Source: Acidobacteriota bacterium
GTDB taxonomy: Bacteria > Acidobacteriota > Vicinamibacteria > Vicinamibacterales > 2-12-FULL-66-21
Direction of reading: 5' to 3'
Assembly (NCBI GenBank): GCA_003223835.1
Contig: QHWR01000108.1
Span: forward strand, 1 to 45,347
Length of the DNA stretch: 45,347 nucleotides
The translations under genes were made by a program, and so were the position numbers. Below are positions 9,165 through 17,384 of the stretch, piece after piece. The notes beneath the pieces are model-generated. The model ran no database searches. It was not told where the DNA came from and saw nothing but the letters and a program-made list of their open reading frames with translations. How positions within the stretch are numbered: the stretch's first letter is position 1; every line of letters begins with the position of its first letter.

Positions 9165-10520
9165 ATGGCTGACGTCGCGACGCTCGACGATCTCGTCCGT
9201 CGCATGGCCGCGGCCACCCGCGGCGCGACGCTCTATTCGCCGTCGCATCCGCTCGTGCAGCGCGGCGTCGACGCGCTCGCCGCCCTGTGCCAGACGCTGC
9301 TGGAGCAGACCGACAGCCTGGTCATCGGCTTCCTCGGCGACGACGTCGTCGTCAACGCGCAGCGGCTCCCGCGATCGGCATCGGCGCTGGCCGGGTTCGC
9401 GCGCGATCTGCGGGAGCGCGAGATCGAGAAAATCAGCGTCGCGCGCGGCGTCATGAAAGAGGAGCTGAGCACGTTCGTCTTGGAGCTGGCGGATCGGCGG
9501 TCGCCGCTCGCGTTGTCGACGCGGCTGGAACAGAAAGGCGTCAGGAACATCACGATCGGCCGCATCAACGTCGAGCAGGATCCGCCGGCAACGCCCGGAA
9601 TGGCGGCGGTGAAGCAGGTCTACGACACCGCGGTCGCCACGGCGGAGGAGCTGTGGCACACCGCGAAGGCGGGAGACAAGCCGGACCCGAACGCCGCGAA
9701 GAAGATCATCGAGAGCCTCGCGCGGCTGGTCGGGCAGGACCGCACGTCGCTGCTCGCGCTGACGGCGCTGAAGCGCTACGACAACTATACGTTCACGCAC
9801 ATGGTGAACGTCTCGGTGCTGTCGATGGCGCAGGCGCGCGCGCTGAACCTGCAGGGACCGCTCCTGCGCGAATTCGGTTTCGCGGCGCTGATGCACGACA
9901 TCGGCAAGGTCAACACGCCGCTCGAGGTCTTGAACAAACCGGATCGGCTGACCGCCGAAGAATTCCGGATCATGCAGCAGCACGTCGTGGACGGCGCGCA
10001 TATCCTGCGGCGGACGCCGGAGATGCCGGCGCTCGCCCCTGTCGTGGCGTTCGAACATCACCTGCGGCAGGACCTGTCGGGCTATCCGGAAAAGATTGGG
10101 CGGCGGAGCTTGAATCTCTGCACGCAGATTGTCAGCATCGCCGACGTCTACGATGCGCTGCGCAGCAAGCGCGTCTACCGCGACGGGCTGTCGAGCGAGC
10201 GCGTGCGCGCGATCATGACGGAGAAGGACAGCCCCGCATTCAACACGAAGCTGCTGCGCCGCTTCGTCAATCTGATTGGCCTGTTTCCGGTCGGCACGCT
10301 GGTGCGGCTCAACACGGAGGAAATCGCGGTGGTCGTCCACGAGCATCCGTCCGACCCGTTCCGGCCGCAGGTGAAGATCGTGCGGGATCGCGCGGGCGCG
10401 GCGATCGAGGAGCCGTTGGTGGTCAACACGTGGGAATCCGGCGGAGGCGATGCGCCGTGGGCCGTCGTCGAAGCGGTCGATCCGGAAGCGGTCGCGATCG
10501 ATCCGCTTCAGTACATGTAA
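9165..10520 (+). CDS. HD-GYP domain protein (HD-GYP-1; putative c-di-GMP phosphodiesterase) with N-terminal 'LYxxxHP' domain
   Basis: MADVATLDDLVRRMAAATRGATLYSPSHPLVQRGVDAL...; NYTFTHMVNVSVLSMAQAR, LMHDIGKVNTPLEVLNKP, FEHHLRQDLSGYPEKI, IADVYDALRSKRVYR. Confidence 0.9.
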   Translation: MADVATLDDLVRRMAAATRGATLYSPSHPLVQRGVDALAALCQTLLEQTDSLVIGFLGDDVVVNAQRLPRSASALAGFARDLREREIEKISVARGVMKEELSTFVLELADRRSPLALSTRLEQKGVRNITIGRINVEQDPPATPGMAAVKQVYDTAVATAEELWHTAKAGDKPDPNAAKKIIESLARLVGQDRTSLLALTALKRYDNYTFTHMVNVSVLSMAQARALNLQGPLLREFGFAALMHDIGKVNTPLEVLNKPDRLTAEEFRIMQQHVVDGAHILRRTPEMPALAPVVAFEHHLRQDLSGYPEKIGRRSLNLCTQIVSIADVYDALRSKRVYRDGLSSERVRAIMTEKDSPAFNTKLLRRFVNLIGLFPVGTLVRLNTEEIAVVVHEHPSDPFRPQVKIVRDRAGAAIEEPLVVNTWESGGGDAPWAVVEAVDPEAVAIDPLQYM

Positions 10521-10528
10521 CCGTGTCA

Positions 10529-10575
10529 ATGCCGAATGCCGGATGCCGAATGCCGAAGGTGCCTTGTGTCGGCAT
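10529..10575. repeat. Heptamer array (ATGCCGA)4 plus one inverted unit
   Basis: ATGCCGA ATGCCGG ATGCCGA ATGCCGA at 10529-10556; TCGGCAT at 10569-10575. Confidence 0.85.
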
Positions 10576-10592
10576 TTGGCTACGACCGTTCT

Positions 10593-12800
10593 ATGCCTGA
10601 TGCTCCGGTACCGGCGCTCGACGCGGCCCTGACGGCAAAGCTCGCCGATTTCGCGCGAGGCTGCAAGGCCGCCGCGCGCGCGGTGTCGCTCTACCCCGGC
10701 GGCCACCCCGCGATCGCGTCGACGCTGGGGCGCCTCACCCAGCTCACCGCGTCGCTGACGGAGGGTGGGCCGTTCACGCTGCAGGTGCGCCCGGGGACGC
10801 TGCACGTCGGCGACGCCGCGCCGGCCAAGCCCGATCCGGCGATCGTCGAATTGTCCGAACTGCTCCGCCGTCAACTGATCGGCCGGCTCACGCTGACGAC
10901 CGGCGCGGACGCCGAGTCGTGGCGCACGCTGCTGATGCTGCTGGCGCGTCCGCCGGAAGAAGTACGGGCCGACGGCGGCATCGCGCACCTCTGGGCGACG
11001 GCCGGGGGACCGAGCATCGAGCTGCAGCAGATCGATTACGCCGAGGTGCTGCGCGACAAACGAGGGGACGCGGCCACGCTCGATCGGATCATCGCCGCCG
11101 CGCTGGCCGGCCCGCAGCTCGAGCTCGACGACTCCGCCATGCGCACGCTTCTCGAAATCGTCGGCGACCCGGCGCGCTTCGACGAGCTGATCACGAAGCT
11201 CGAGACGGAGACGGGCGATCGCGGCGTCGAGGTCCGCATGGCGGCGTTCCTCAACCTGCTGCGCGGCTTGACGGAGTACGTCGGCCGCGCGGCGCCGGAG
11301 AAGCTCGAAGGCGTGCTGCGCCAGATGAGCCAGGCCGCCGGGCGCCTCACCGCCGACGGCATGCTCGAACTGCTCGACCGCAGCAGGAAGCCCGAAGCGA
11401 TGGCGGGATCAATCAACGTCGTCAACGCCGTCGTCGATCGAATGACCGACGCCACGGTGGCGCACTTCGTGTCGTCGTCCGTCATCCAGGAGCGCGGCGC
11501 GTCGGAGCGGCTGGCCCAGGCGTTTCAAACGCTCGTGCCGAACAACGATCGCCAGCGCCAGCTGCTCGCCCTGGCGGAGCAGGACGTGGCGGCGTCGCCC
11601 CTTGGCCAGGAGGCCATGTTCGCCGACCTCTGGACGCGCGTGGAAACGATGTTGACGTCGTACTCGGACGCGAGCTTCGTCACCGACGCGTACGCGCGCG
11701 AGCTGTCGAACGCGCGGACGCGCGCGACCGAGGTGGAAGCGACGAACGACGACCCGCCCGAACGCATCGGCGCGTGGGTCTCGACCGTGAACGACAGCGC
11801 GCTCCGGAGCCTCGATCAGCAGGTGCTCGTCGACCTGCTCGCGCTCGAGATGGATCCGTCCCGATGGCGCGACATCGCCGACACGGTCGTCGGGCACGCC
11901 GAGGATCTGGTTCGCGTCGGCTATTTCGACACCGCGTGGTATCTCGCCGAGCAGGTGGCCACGCAGTCGGCCGAGCAGGACGGCCGCCGCCCGCACGCCG
12001 CCGCCGCGCTCGAGCGCTTCGGCCGCGGCCCCATGATGAAACACGTCGCGAAGCACCTGCGCAGCGTCCACGACGAAGGCTACGAACGCTTCGGCCGCGT
12101 CTGCCACGCGATCGGACCCGCGATCATCCCGCCGCTCGCCGAGGGGCTGTCGGCGGAGCAGGACGCGCGCTCCCGCCGCCGGCTGCGCGACATCCTCGTG
12201 GGCTTCGGCGCGGCCGGGCGCGAGTCGGTCCAGCAACTGATGAACGCGCCGAACTGGGAAGTGCGCCGCACCGCCGCGTATTTGCTCCGCGAATTCGGCG
12301 GGACCGAGGGGCTGCGCGAGCTGCAGCCGTTGCTCAGCGACAGCGAGCCCCTGGTCCAGCACGAAGCGATCCAGGCGCTCATCCTCAACGGCAGCGACGC
12401 CGCGTCGCAGATCCTCGTGCAGGCGCTGACGGCAACGACCGGCCGTCCGCGTCAGACGCTCATCAAGGAGCTGACGACGACGCGCGACGAGCGCGCCGCG
12501 CCGCTCTTCTGCTATCTGGTGCGCCACCTCGATCGGCGCGCGTTCCCAGCCATCCATCTGGCCGCCGTCGAGGCGCTCGGCACGTTCGGCGGACCCGATG
12601 CGGTCGAAGCGCTCAAGGACGCGCTGCAGAAGGGGGACTGGTGGGCGCCGCTGAAGACGCGCCGCGTGCGCGCCGCGGTCGCGCAGGCGCTCCGCCGCAT
12701 CGGCACGGCGGCGGCGATCGAAGCGCTGCGGGACGCGTCCGAGCATGGCGCGTTCGGCGTCCGTTCGGCGGCAAAGGCCGAGTTGACGAGGCTGACGTAA
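10593..12800 (+). CDS. HEAT-repeat protein (HEAT-2), paralogue of 6827..9043
   Basis: MPDAPVPALDAALTAKLADFARGCKAAARAVSLYPGGHPAI...; IELQQIDYAEVLRDKRGD; C-terminal HEAT repeats (WEVRRTAAYLLREFGGTEGLRELQPLLSDSEPLVQHEAIQAL). Confidence 0.8.
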   Translation: MPDAPVPALDAALTAKLADFARGCKAAARAVSLYPGGHPAIASTLGRLTQLTASLTEGGPFTLQVRPGTLHVGDAAPAKPDPAIVELSELLRRQLIGRLTLTTGADAESWRTLLMLLARPPEEVRADGGIAHLWATAGGPSIELQQIDYAEVLRDKRGDAATLDRIIAAALAGPQLELDDSAMRTLLEIVGDPARFDELITKLETETGDRGVEVRMAAFLNLLRGLTEYVGRAAPEKLEGVLRQMSQAAGRLTADGMLELLDRSRKPEAMAGSINVVNAVVDRMTDATVAHFVSSSVIQERGASERLAQAFQTLVPNNDRQRQLLALAEQDVAASPLGQEAMFADLWTRVETMLTSYSDASFVTDAYARELSNARTRATEVEATNDDPPERIGAWVSTVNDSALRSLDQQVLVDLLALEMDPSRWRDIADTVVGHAEDLVRVGYFDTAWYLAEQVATQSAEQDGRRPHAAAALERFGRGPMMKHVAKHLRSVHDEGYERFGRVCHAIGPAIIPPLAEGLSAEQDARSRRRLRDILVGFGAAGRESVQQLMNAPNWEVRRTAAYLLREFGGTEGLRELQPLLSDSEPLVQHEAIQALILNGSDAASQILVQALTATTGRPRQTLIKELTTTRDERAAPLFCYLVRHLDRRAFPAIHLAAVEALGTFGGPDAVEALKDALQKGDWWAPLKTRRVRAAVAQALRRIGTAAAIEALRDASEHGAFGVRSAAKAELTRLT

Positions 12801-12841
12801 AGGCAGAAGGCAGAAGGCAGAAGGCAGAAGGCAGAAGGCAG
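12800..12841 (+). repeat. Heptamer array (AAGGCAG)6
   Basis: Six perfect AAGGCAG units, starting at the last base of the HEAT-2 stop codon and ending 8 nt before the ATG at 12850. Confidence 0.95.
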
Positions 12842-12849
12842 AGAACACT

Positions 12850-14616
12850 ATGACCGAGCCAGCTTCGCGGATTGGGGTGTACGAAGAGCTGCTTCGCCGT
12901 CTGGCGTCGGGGGTGCGCGCGGCGCAGCTCTACGCCCCCGATCATCCGCTCGTCGCGCGCAACGTGGACGGACTGCAGGTCGCGCTCAAATCGCTGCTCG
13001 CGCAGCAGCCTTCCGTCGTCGTCGGCATCGTCGGCGAGGACCTCGTCGTCGGCGAGACGCCGCTGCCGAAGGTCAGCGGCGGCATGAGCGAGTTCATCCA
13101 CCGGTTGACGGACCATCACATCGAACGCATCGCGTTCGAGCGGGGCGTGACGCAGGACGAGCTGGTCGCGCTGATGCAGAAGATCTCGAAGCTCACCGGC
13201 CGCTCCACGATTGACGCCGAGAAGGATCTGTCGAGCGCGCACGTTCGCATCGGACGCCTGAAGGCCGAGGATCGGCGGCAGGACGGCATCGCCAGCGACC
13301 TCGCCGCGATTCGCCAGTTGTATTCGAACGCCGTCTCGGCGGCCGAAGTCGCGTGGGAAACGGCCGCCGGCGAGGGCATGCCGGACGCGCCCGCGGCCCT
13401 CCAGGCGGTCGAGGGGCTCGCCGAAGCCGTCACGCAGAACCGCACCGCCCTCGTCGCGCTCACCGCGATGCGCAACTACGACAACTACACGTTCACGCAC
13501 ATGGTGAACGTCTCGATCCTGACGATGGGGCAGGCGCGTGCGCTCGGGATCGACGGACGGCTGCTCCGCGAGTTCGGGCTGTCGGCCCTCATGCACGACA
13601 TCGGAAAAGTGCGCACGCCGAAGGAAATCCTGAACAAGCCCGACAAGCTGACCGACGAGGAGTTCACGGTCATGCGGCGCCACACGGTCGACGGCGCCGA
13701 GATTCTGCGGCGCACGCCGGAGATGCCGATCCTCGCGCCGGTCGTCGCGTTCGAACATCATCTGCGCATCGACGGGAGCGGTTATCCTTTCAAGGTGAAG
13801 CGCGCGAGCCTCAACCTCGGGACGATGCTCTGCAGCATCTCCGACGTCTACGATGCGATGCGCTCGCAGCGTGTGTATCAGCAGGCCCACCCCACCGACC
13901 GGATCCTGGCCGTCCTCAAACGGAACGACGGCACGCAGTTCGATCAGCACCTGGTGCGGCGGTTCGTGCAGCTGCTCGGCATCTACCCGCCGGGCAATCT
14001 CGTGAAGCTCAGCTCCGGCGAGGTCGCGGTCGTCCTGCACGTACACGCGCCGGATCCGTACCGGCCGCGTGTGAAGGTCCTGTTCGGCCGCGACGGCGTC
14101 CGCCTCGACCTGCCCTACGAACGCAACCTGTGGGAAACGCGGCCGGAACCTGAGACCCGACGCGTGAGTGAAGCGCTCAGAACGGTCGTCGTCGCCTTTG
14201 GCGCGCTCGCGCTCGGGTTCACCTGGCAGGCCGTCCGGACGGCCGCCGTGCCGACGTCGTCGCCCGAGCGGCTCGTCGCGGAGCTGCGGCTGGCGCAGAT
14301 GGCGGCGCTCCTGCTGGTCCTCACGGCCGGCGCGTACATCGGCTTCGCCGCGGCGCACGAGAATCGGCCGGGGGTTGGATTCGACGTGGCGTTGTCGATC
14401 GGCTTCCTGCTCGTCGCGGCGGTCACGATCGTCCGCGATCCCCGGCAGGCCCTCACGATCATCGCGCTCGGCTTCGCCGCGCACGCCGTGCTCGACGTGC
14501 TCCACCGTCCCGGATGGCTGCCCGACGGGCTCACGCCGCGCTGGTATGCCATCGGGTGCGCCGTGTACGATGTCTACGTCGGCGCGCTGTGCTATCTCCC
14601 GATCCTGAGGCGTTGA
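12850..14616 (+). CDS. HD-GYP domain protein (HD-GYP-2) with N-terminal 'LYxxxHP' domain and C-terminal multi-TM domain
   Basis: AAQLYAPDHPLVARNVDGL; LMHDIGKVRTPKEILNKPDKL; FEHHLRIDGSGYPFK; C-terminal hydrophobic segments TVVVAFGALALGFTW, MAALLLVLTAGAYIGFAAA, DVALSIGFLLVAAVTIV, GCAVYDVYVGALCYLPIL. Confidence 0.9.
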   Translation: MTEPASRIGVYEELLRRLASGVRAAQLYAPDHPLVARNVDGLQVALKSLLAQQPSVVVGIVGEDLVVGETPLPKVSGGMSEFIHRLTDHHIERIAFERGVTQDELVALMQKISKLTGRSTIDAEKDLSSAHVRIGRLKAEDRRQDGIASDLAAIRQLYSNAVSAAEVAWETAAGEGMPDAPAALQAVEGLAEAVTQNRTALVALTAMRNYDNYTFTHMVNVSILTMGQARALGIDGRLLREFGLSALMHDIGKVRTPKEILNKPDKLTDEEFTVMRRHTVDGAEILRRTPEMPILAPVVAFEHHLRIDGSGYPFKVKRASLNLGTMLCSISDVYDAMRSQRVYQQAHPTDRILAVLKRNDGTQFDQHLVRRFVQLLGIYPPGNLVKLSSGEVAVVLHVHAPDPYRPRVKVLFGRDGVRLDLPYERNLWETRPEPETRRVSEALRTVVVAFGALALGFTWQAVRTAAVPTSSPERLVAELRLAQMAALLLVLTAGAYIGFAAAHENRPGVGFDVALSIGFLLVAAVTIVRDPRQALTIIALGFAAHAVLDVLHRPGWLPDGLTPRWYAIGCAVYDVYVGALCYLPILRR

Positions 14617-14624
14617 GGCGAATC

Positions 14625-16259
14625 ATGAAGCGACTACTCTTCTTCTGCGCGGGCGCGGCGGTCGCGCTGCTGTCCGGTCCTTCTCCGCGCGCGGCGTCCC
14701 CGCAGGCGGCCACGGCTCCCACGACGCCGAAGCTCGTCGTCGTTGTCGTCGTCGATCAGATGCGCGCCGATTACCTGACGCGCTACGGCGACCTGCTCGG
14801 GCACGGCCTCACGCGCCTCACGCGCGAGGGGGCCTGGTTCCGCAAGGCCGCGTATCCGTACTTGAACACCGTCACGTGCGCCGGCCACTCGACCATCGGC
14901 ACCGGCGAGCTGCCGTATCACCACGGAATGGTGCTGAATCAATGGTACGACCGCGCCGAGGGGCACTCGATCGCGTGCACGGAGGATGCGTCGGCGAAGA
15001 ACATCAGCGTCGGCGCGCCCGCGGCAGGGGGCGACAGCGCGAGCCGCATGCTGACGCCAACGCTCGCGGAAGTCATGCGCAAGTCCACGCACGGACGCGT
15101 CGTCACGATCTCGCTGAAAGCGCGGTCGGCGATCGGGCTCGCCGGACATGGAGGCGACGCCGTGGTGTGGCTCGGGCCGATGGGCGCGCTCACGACGTCG
15201 AGCGCGTACGCGTCCGCGATCCCGGAGTTCGCCGCCGCATTCGCGAACGCGCATCCGCCCTCGCAGGACGCGGGCAAGGTCTGGGATCGCTCTCTCCCGC
15301 CGGCGAAATACGAGTACGTTGACGATGGCGTCGGCGAGCGGCCGAGCGGCGGCTGGACGGCGCTCTTCCCCCACCCGCTCGGCGGCGACGGCGGCGCGCT
15401 GACGCCGGCGTTCTACGCGCACTGGGAACAGTCGCCGTTCTCGGATGAGTACCTCGAACAACTCGCCGAAGCTGCCGTCGACAACATGCATCTCGGAAGC
15501 GGCGACGCGCCCGATTTCCTCGGCATCAGCTTCTCCGCGCTCGACATCGTCGGCCACGCGTTCGGCCCGCGCAGCCACGAAGTGCAGGACGTGCTCGTCC
15601 GGCTCGACGTCACGATCGACAAGCTTCTGAAGCATCTCGATTCGCGGATCGGCGCGGGCAAGTATGTGCTCGCCCTCAGCGCCGACCACGGCGTCGCGGA
15701 CATTCCGGAGCAGATCCAGAACGCCGGGCGCCAGAGCGCCCAGGACATCGCGCAGGCGATCGACACGTCGCTGCAGCCGTTCTTCGGCGCCGGCCCGTAC
15801 CTCGCGGCCAGCGCGTACACCGACCTGTACTTCAAGCCGGGCGTCTACGATCGACTGAAGGCGGACGACAAGGCGATGAAGGCGGTCGCGAAGGCGCTCT
15901 CGGCGCTGCCCGGCATCGAGCGCGTGCTGCGCAGCGACGAGTTGACGTCGCCGAAGGCGCGCGAGTCGTCGGACAAGGCGGTGCGCGCCGCGGCCCTGAG
16001 CTATTACCCGGGACGCAGCGGCGATCTGATCATCATCCCGCGCGACAACTGGCTGCTCGGCGGCGGCGGCACGACGCACGGCACGCTGCACGACTACGAT
16101 CAGCGCGTCCCGATCATCTTCTTCGGCGCCTGCATCCGATCGGGCGCATACGACGACGCGGCGGCGCCGCCCGACATCGCGGCGACGCTGGCGTCCATCG
16201 TCCACGTCGCGCTGCCCGCGACGGACGGGCGGGTGCTGGCGGCTGCGGTCGCAAAGTAG
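14625..16259 (+). CDS. PafA-like alkaline phosphatase / type I phosphodiesterase-nucleotide pyrophosphatase family, signal peptide
   Basis: MKRLLFFCAGAAVALLSGPSPRAAS..., LVVVVVVDQMRADYLTRYG, YLNTVTCAGHSTIGTGELPYHHGMVLNQWYD, ALSADHGVADIPE. Confidence 0.87.
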   Translation: MKRLLFFCAGAAVALLSGPSPRAASPQAATAPTTPKLVVVVVVDQMRADYLTRYGDLLGHGLTRLTREGAWFRKAAYPYLNTVTCAGHSTIGTGELPYHHGMVLNQWYDRAEGHSIACTEDASAKNISVGAPAAGGDSASRMLTPTLAEVMRKSTHGRVVTISLKARSAIGLAGHGGDAVVWLGPMGALTTSSAYASAIPEFAAAFANAHPPSQDAGKVWDRSLPPAKYEYVDDGVGERPSGGWTALFPHPLGGDGGALTPAFYAHWEQSPFSDEYLEQLAEAAVDNMHLGSGDAPDFLGISFSALDIVGHAFGPRSHEVQDVLVRLDVTIDKLLKHLDSRIGAGKYVLALSADHGVADIPEQIQNAGRQSAQDIAQAIDTSLQPFFGAGPYLAASAYTDLYFKPGVYDRLKADDKAMKAVAKALSALPGIERVLRSDELTSPKARESSDKAVRAAALSYYPGRSGDLIIIPRDNWLLGGGGTTHGTLHDYDQRVPIIFFGACIRSGAYDDAAAPPDIAATLASIVHVALPATDGRVLAAAVAK

Positions 16260-16338
16260 GTTCTAAGGTTCTAAGGTTCTAAGGTTCGCTGCCGCGAGCG
16301 CAAACGCGAACCTTTTAGAACCCTAGAAGCCTAGAACC
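16260..16338. repeat. Octamer array (GTTCTAAG)3 with inverted partner array
   Basis: GTTCTAAGGTTCTAAGGTTCTAAGGTTCG ... CGAACCTTTTAGAACCCTAGAAGCCTAGAACC immediately after the phosphatase stop. Confidence 0.88.
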
Positions 16339-16346
16339 ATTGTTGT

Positions 16347-16697
16347 ATGGCGTCTTTCCGCGATCGTGTCCTGTCCGCCGTTCGCCGCGTCCCGGCGGGA
16401 CGCGTGGCGACGTACGGCGACATCGCGGCGGCGGCGGGACAGCCGCGCGCGGCACGGGCGGTCGGCAACATCATGCGCGACTGCCGGACGCCCGGCGTCC
16501 CCTGTCATCGCATCGTCGCGGCCGGGGGGCGGCTCGGCGGTTACGGCGGCAACGAGGGATTGAAGCGATCGCTCCTCCGGGCGGAGGGGATTCCGGTCGC
16601 CGGCCAGCGAATTCGTCGGTTTGGCGCGCTCCGCTATCTGCCGAAGGGATCGAAGGTTCGGACACGGGCAACGCGGCTGACCCATGACCGCGTCTAA
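16347..16697 (+). CDS. MGMT/Ogt-family methylated-DNA-protein-cysteine methyltransferase, short form (116 aa)
   Basis: RVPAGRVATYGDIAAAAGQPRAARAVGNIMRDC...GVPCHRIVAAGGRLGGYGGNEGLKRSLLRAEGI; PCHR active-site motif. Confidence 0.92.
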   Translation: MASFRDRVLSAVRRVPAGRVATYGDIAAAAGQPRAARAVGNIMRDCRTPGVPCHRIVAAGGRLGGYGGNEGLKRSLLRAEGIPVAGQRIRRFGALRYLPKGSKVRTRATRLTHDRV

Positions 16698-17289
16698 GCT
16701 GACGGTGCGGCCCACGGCGCCCGCGGCGGCCGGGTCCGGGCGGATGGCGGAACTGGCCCTCGTCGAGCGGGTCCGCCGGGGCGAACTGGGCGCATTCGAG
16801 GAGCTGTACCGGACGCACGCCGGGCGGCTGTACAGCCTCGCGTGCCGCATGCTGGGCAATCCCGCGGATGCCGAGGATCTGCTGCAGGAGATTTTCCTGG
16901 CCGCGCACCGCAAGCTCGACGGGTTCCGCGGCGACGCGGCGCTCGGCACGTGGCTCTACCGGCTCGCGACGAACCAGATCCTCGACCATCTGCGCAGCCG
17001 TGCCGCACGCGCGGGGCAGTTGACGGACGCGCTCGACGACACGGGCACGATTGCCGACACGGCGAGCGGACGGCTGGGCGATCGCGCGGTAACGAAACTG
17101 GATCTCGAGCGCGCGCTGGCGCAGTTGCCCGAAGGGTGCCGCGCGGCGTTCCTGCTCCACGACGTCGAGGGGCTGGAGCACCAGGAAGTCGCGCACGTGC
17201 TCGGGATCGCGGAAGGAACGTCGAAGTCGCAGGTCCACAAGGCACGGCTTCGGCTGCGAGCGTTGTTGACGCGTGGATCTTCCGCCTGA
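16684..17289 (+). CDS. ECF-type RNA polymerase sigma factor
   Basis: FEELYRTHAGRLYSLACRMLGNPADAEDLLQEIFLAAHRKLDGFRGDAALGTWLYRLATNQILDHLRS (sigma2) and LPEGCRAAFLLHDVEGLEHQEVAHVLGIAEGTSKSQVHKARLRLR (sigma4). Confidence 0.95.
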   Translation: MTASKLTVRPTAPAAAGSGRMAELALVERVRRGELGAFEELYRTHAGRLYSLACRMLGNPADAEDLLQEIFLAAHRKLDGFRGDAALGTWLYRLATNQILDHLRSRAARAGQLTDALDDTGTIADTASGRLGDRAVTKLDLERALAQLPEGCRAAFLLHDVEGLEHQEVAHVLGIAEGTSKSQVHKARLRLRALLTRGSSA

Positions 17290-17373
17290 AGGCGGAAGCC
17301 ACCTTCTTCTAAGTAGAGTTCGTGGCTTCTAAGTAGAGTTCGTGGCTTCGTGGCTTCCGCCTTCAGGCGGAAG
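17279..17373. repeat. Pair of perfect 24-bp inverted REP-like hairpins flanking a 20-bp x2 tandem repeat
   Basis: CTTCCGCCTGAAGGCGGAAGCCAC (17279-17302) is the exact reverse complement of GTGGCTTCCGCCTTCAGGCGGAAG (17350-17373); between them TTCTAAGTAGAGTTCGTGGC x2 (17307-17346). Confidence 0.95.
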
Positions 17374-17384
17374 GACAAACGAAC

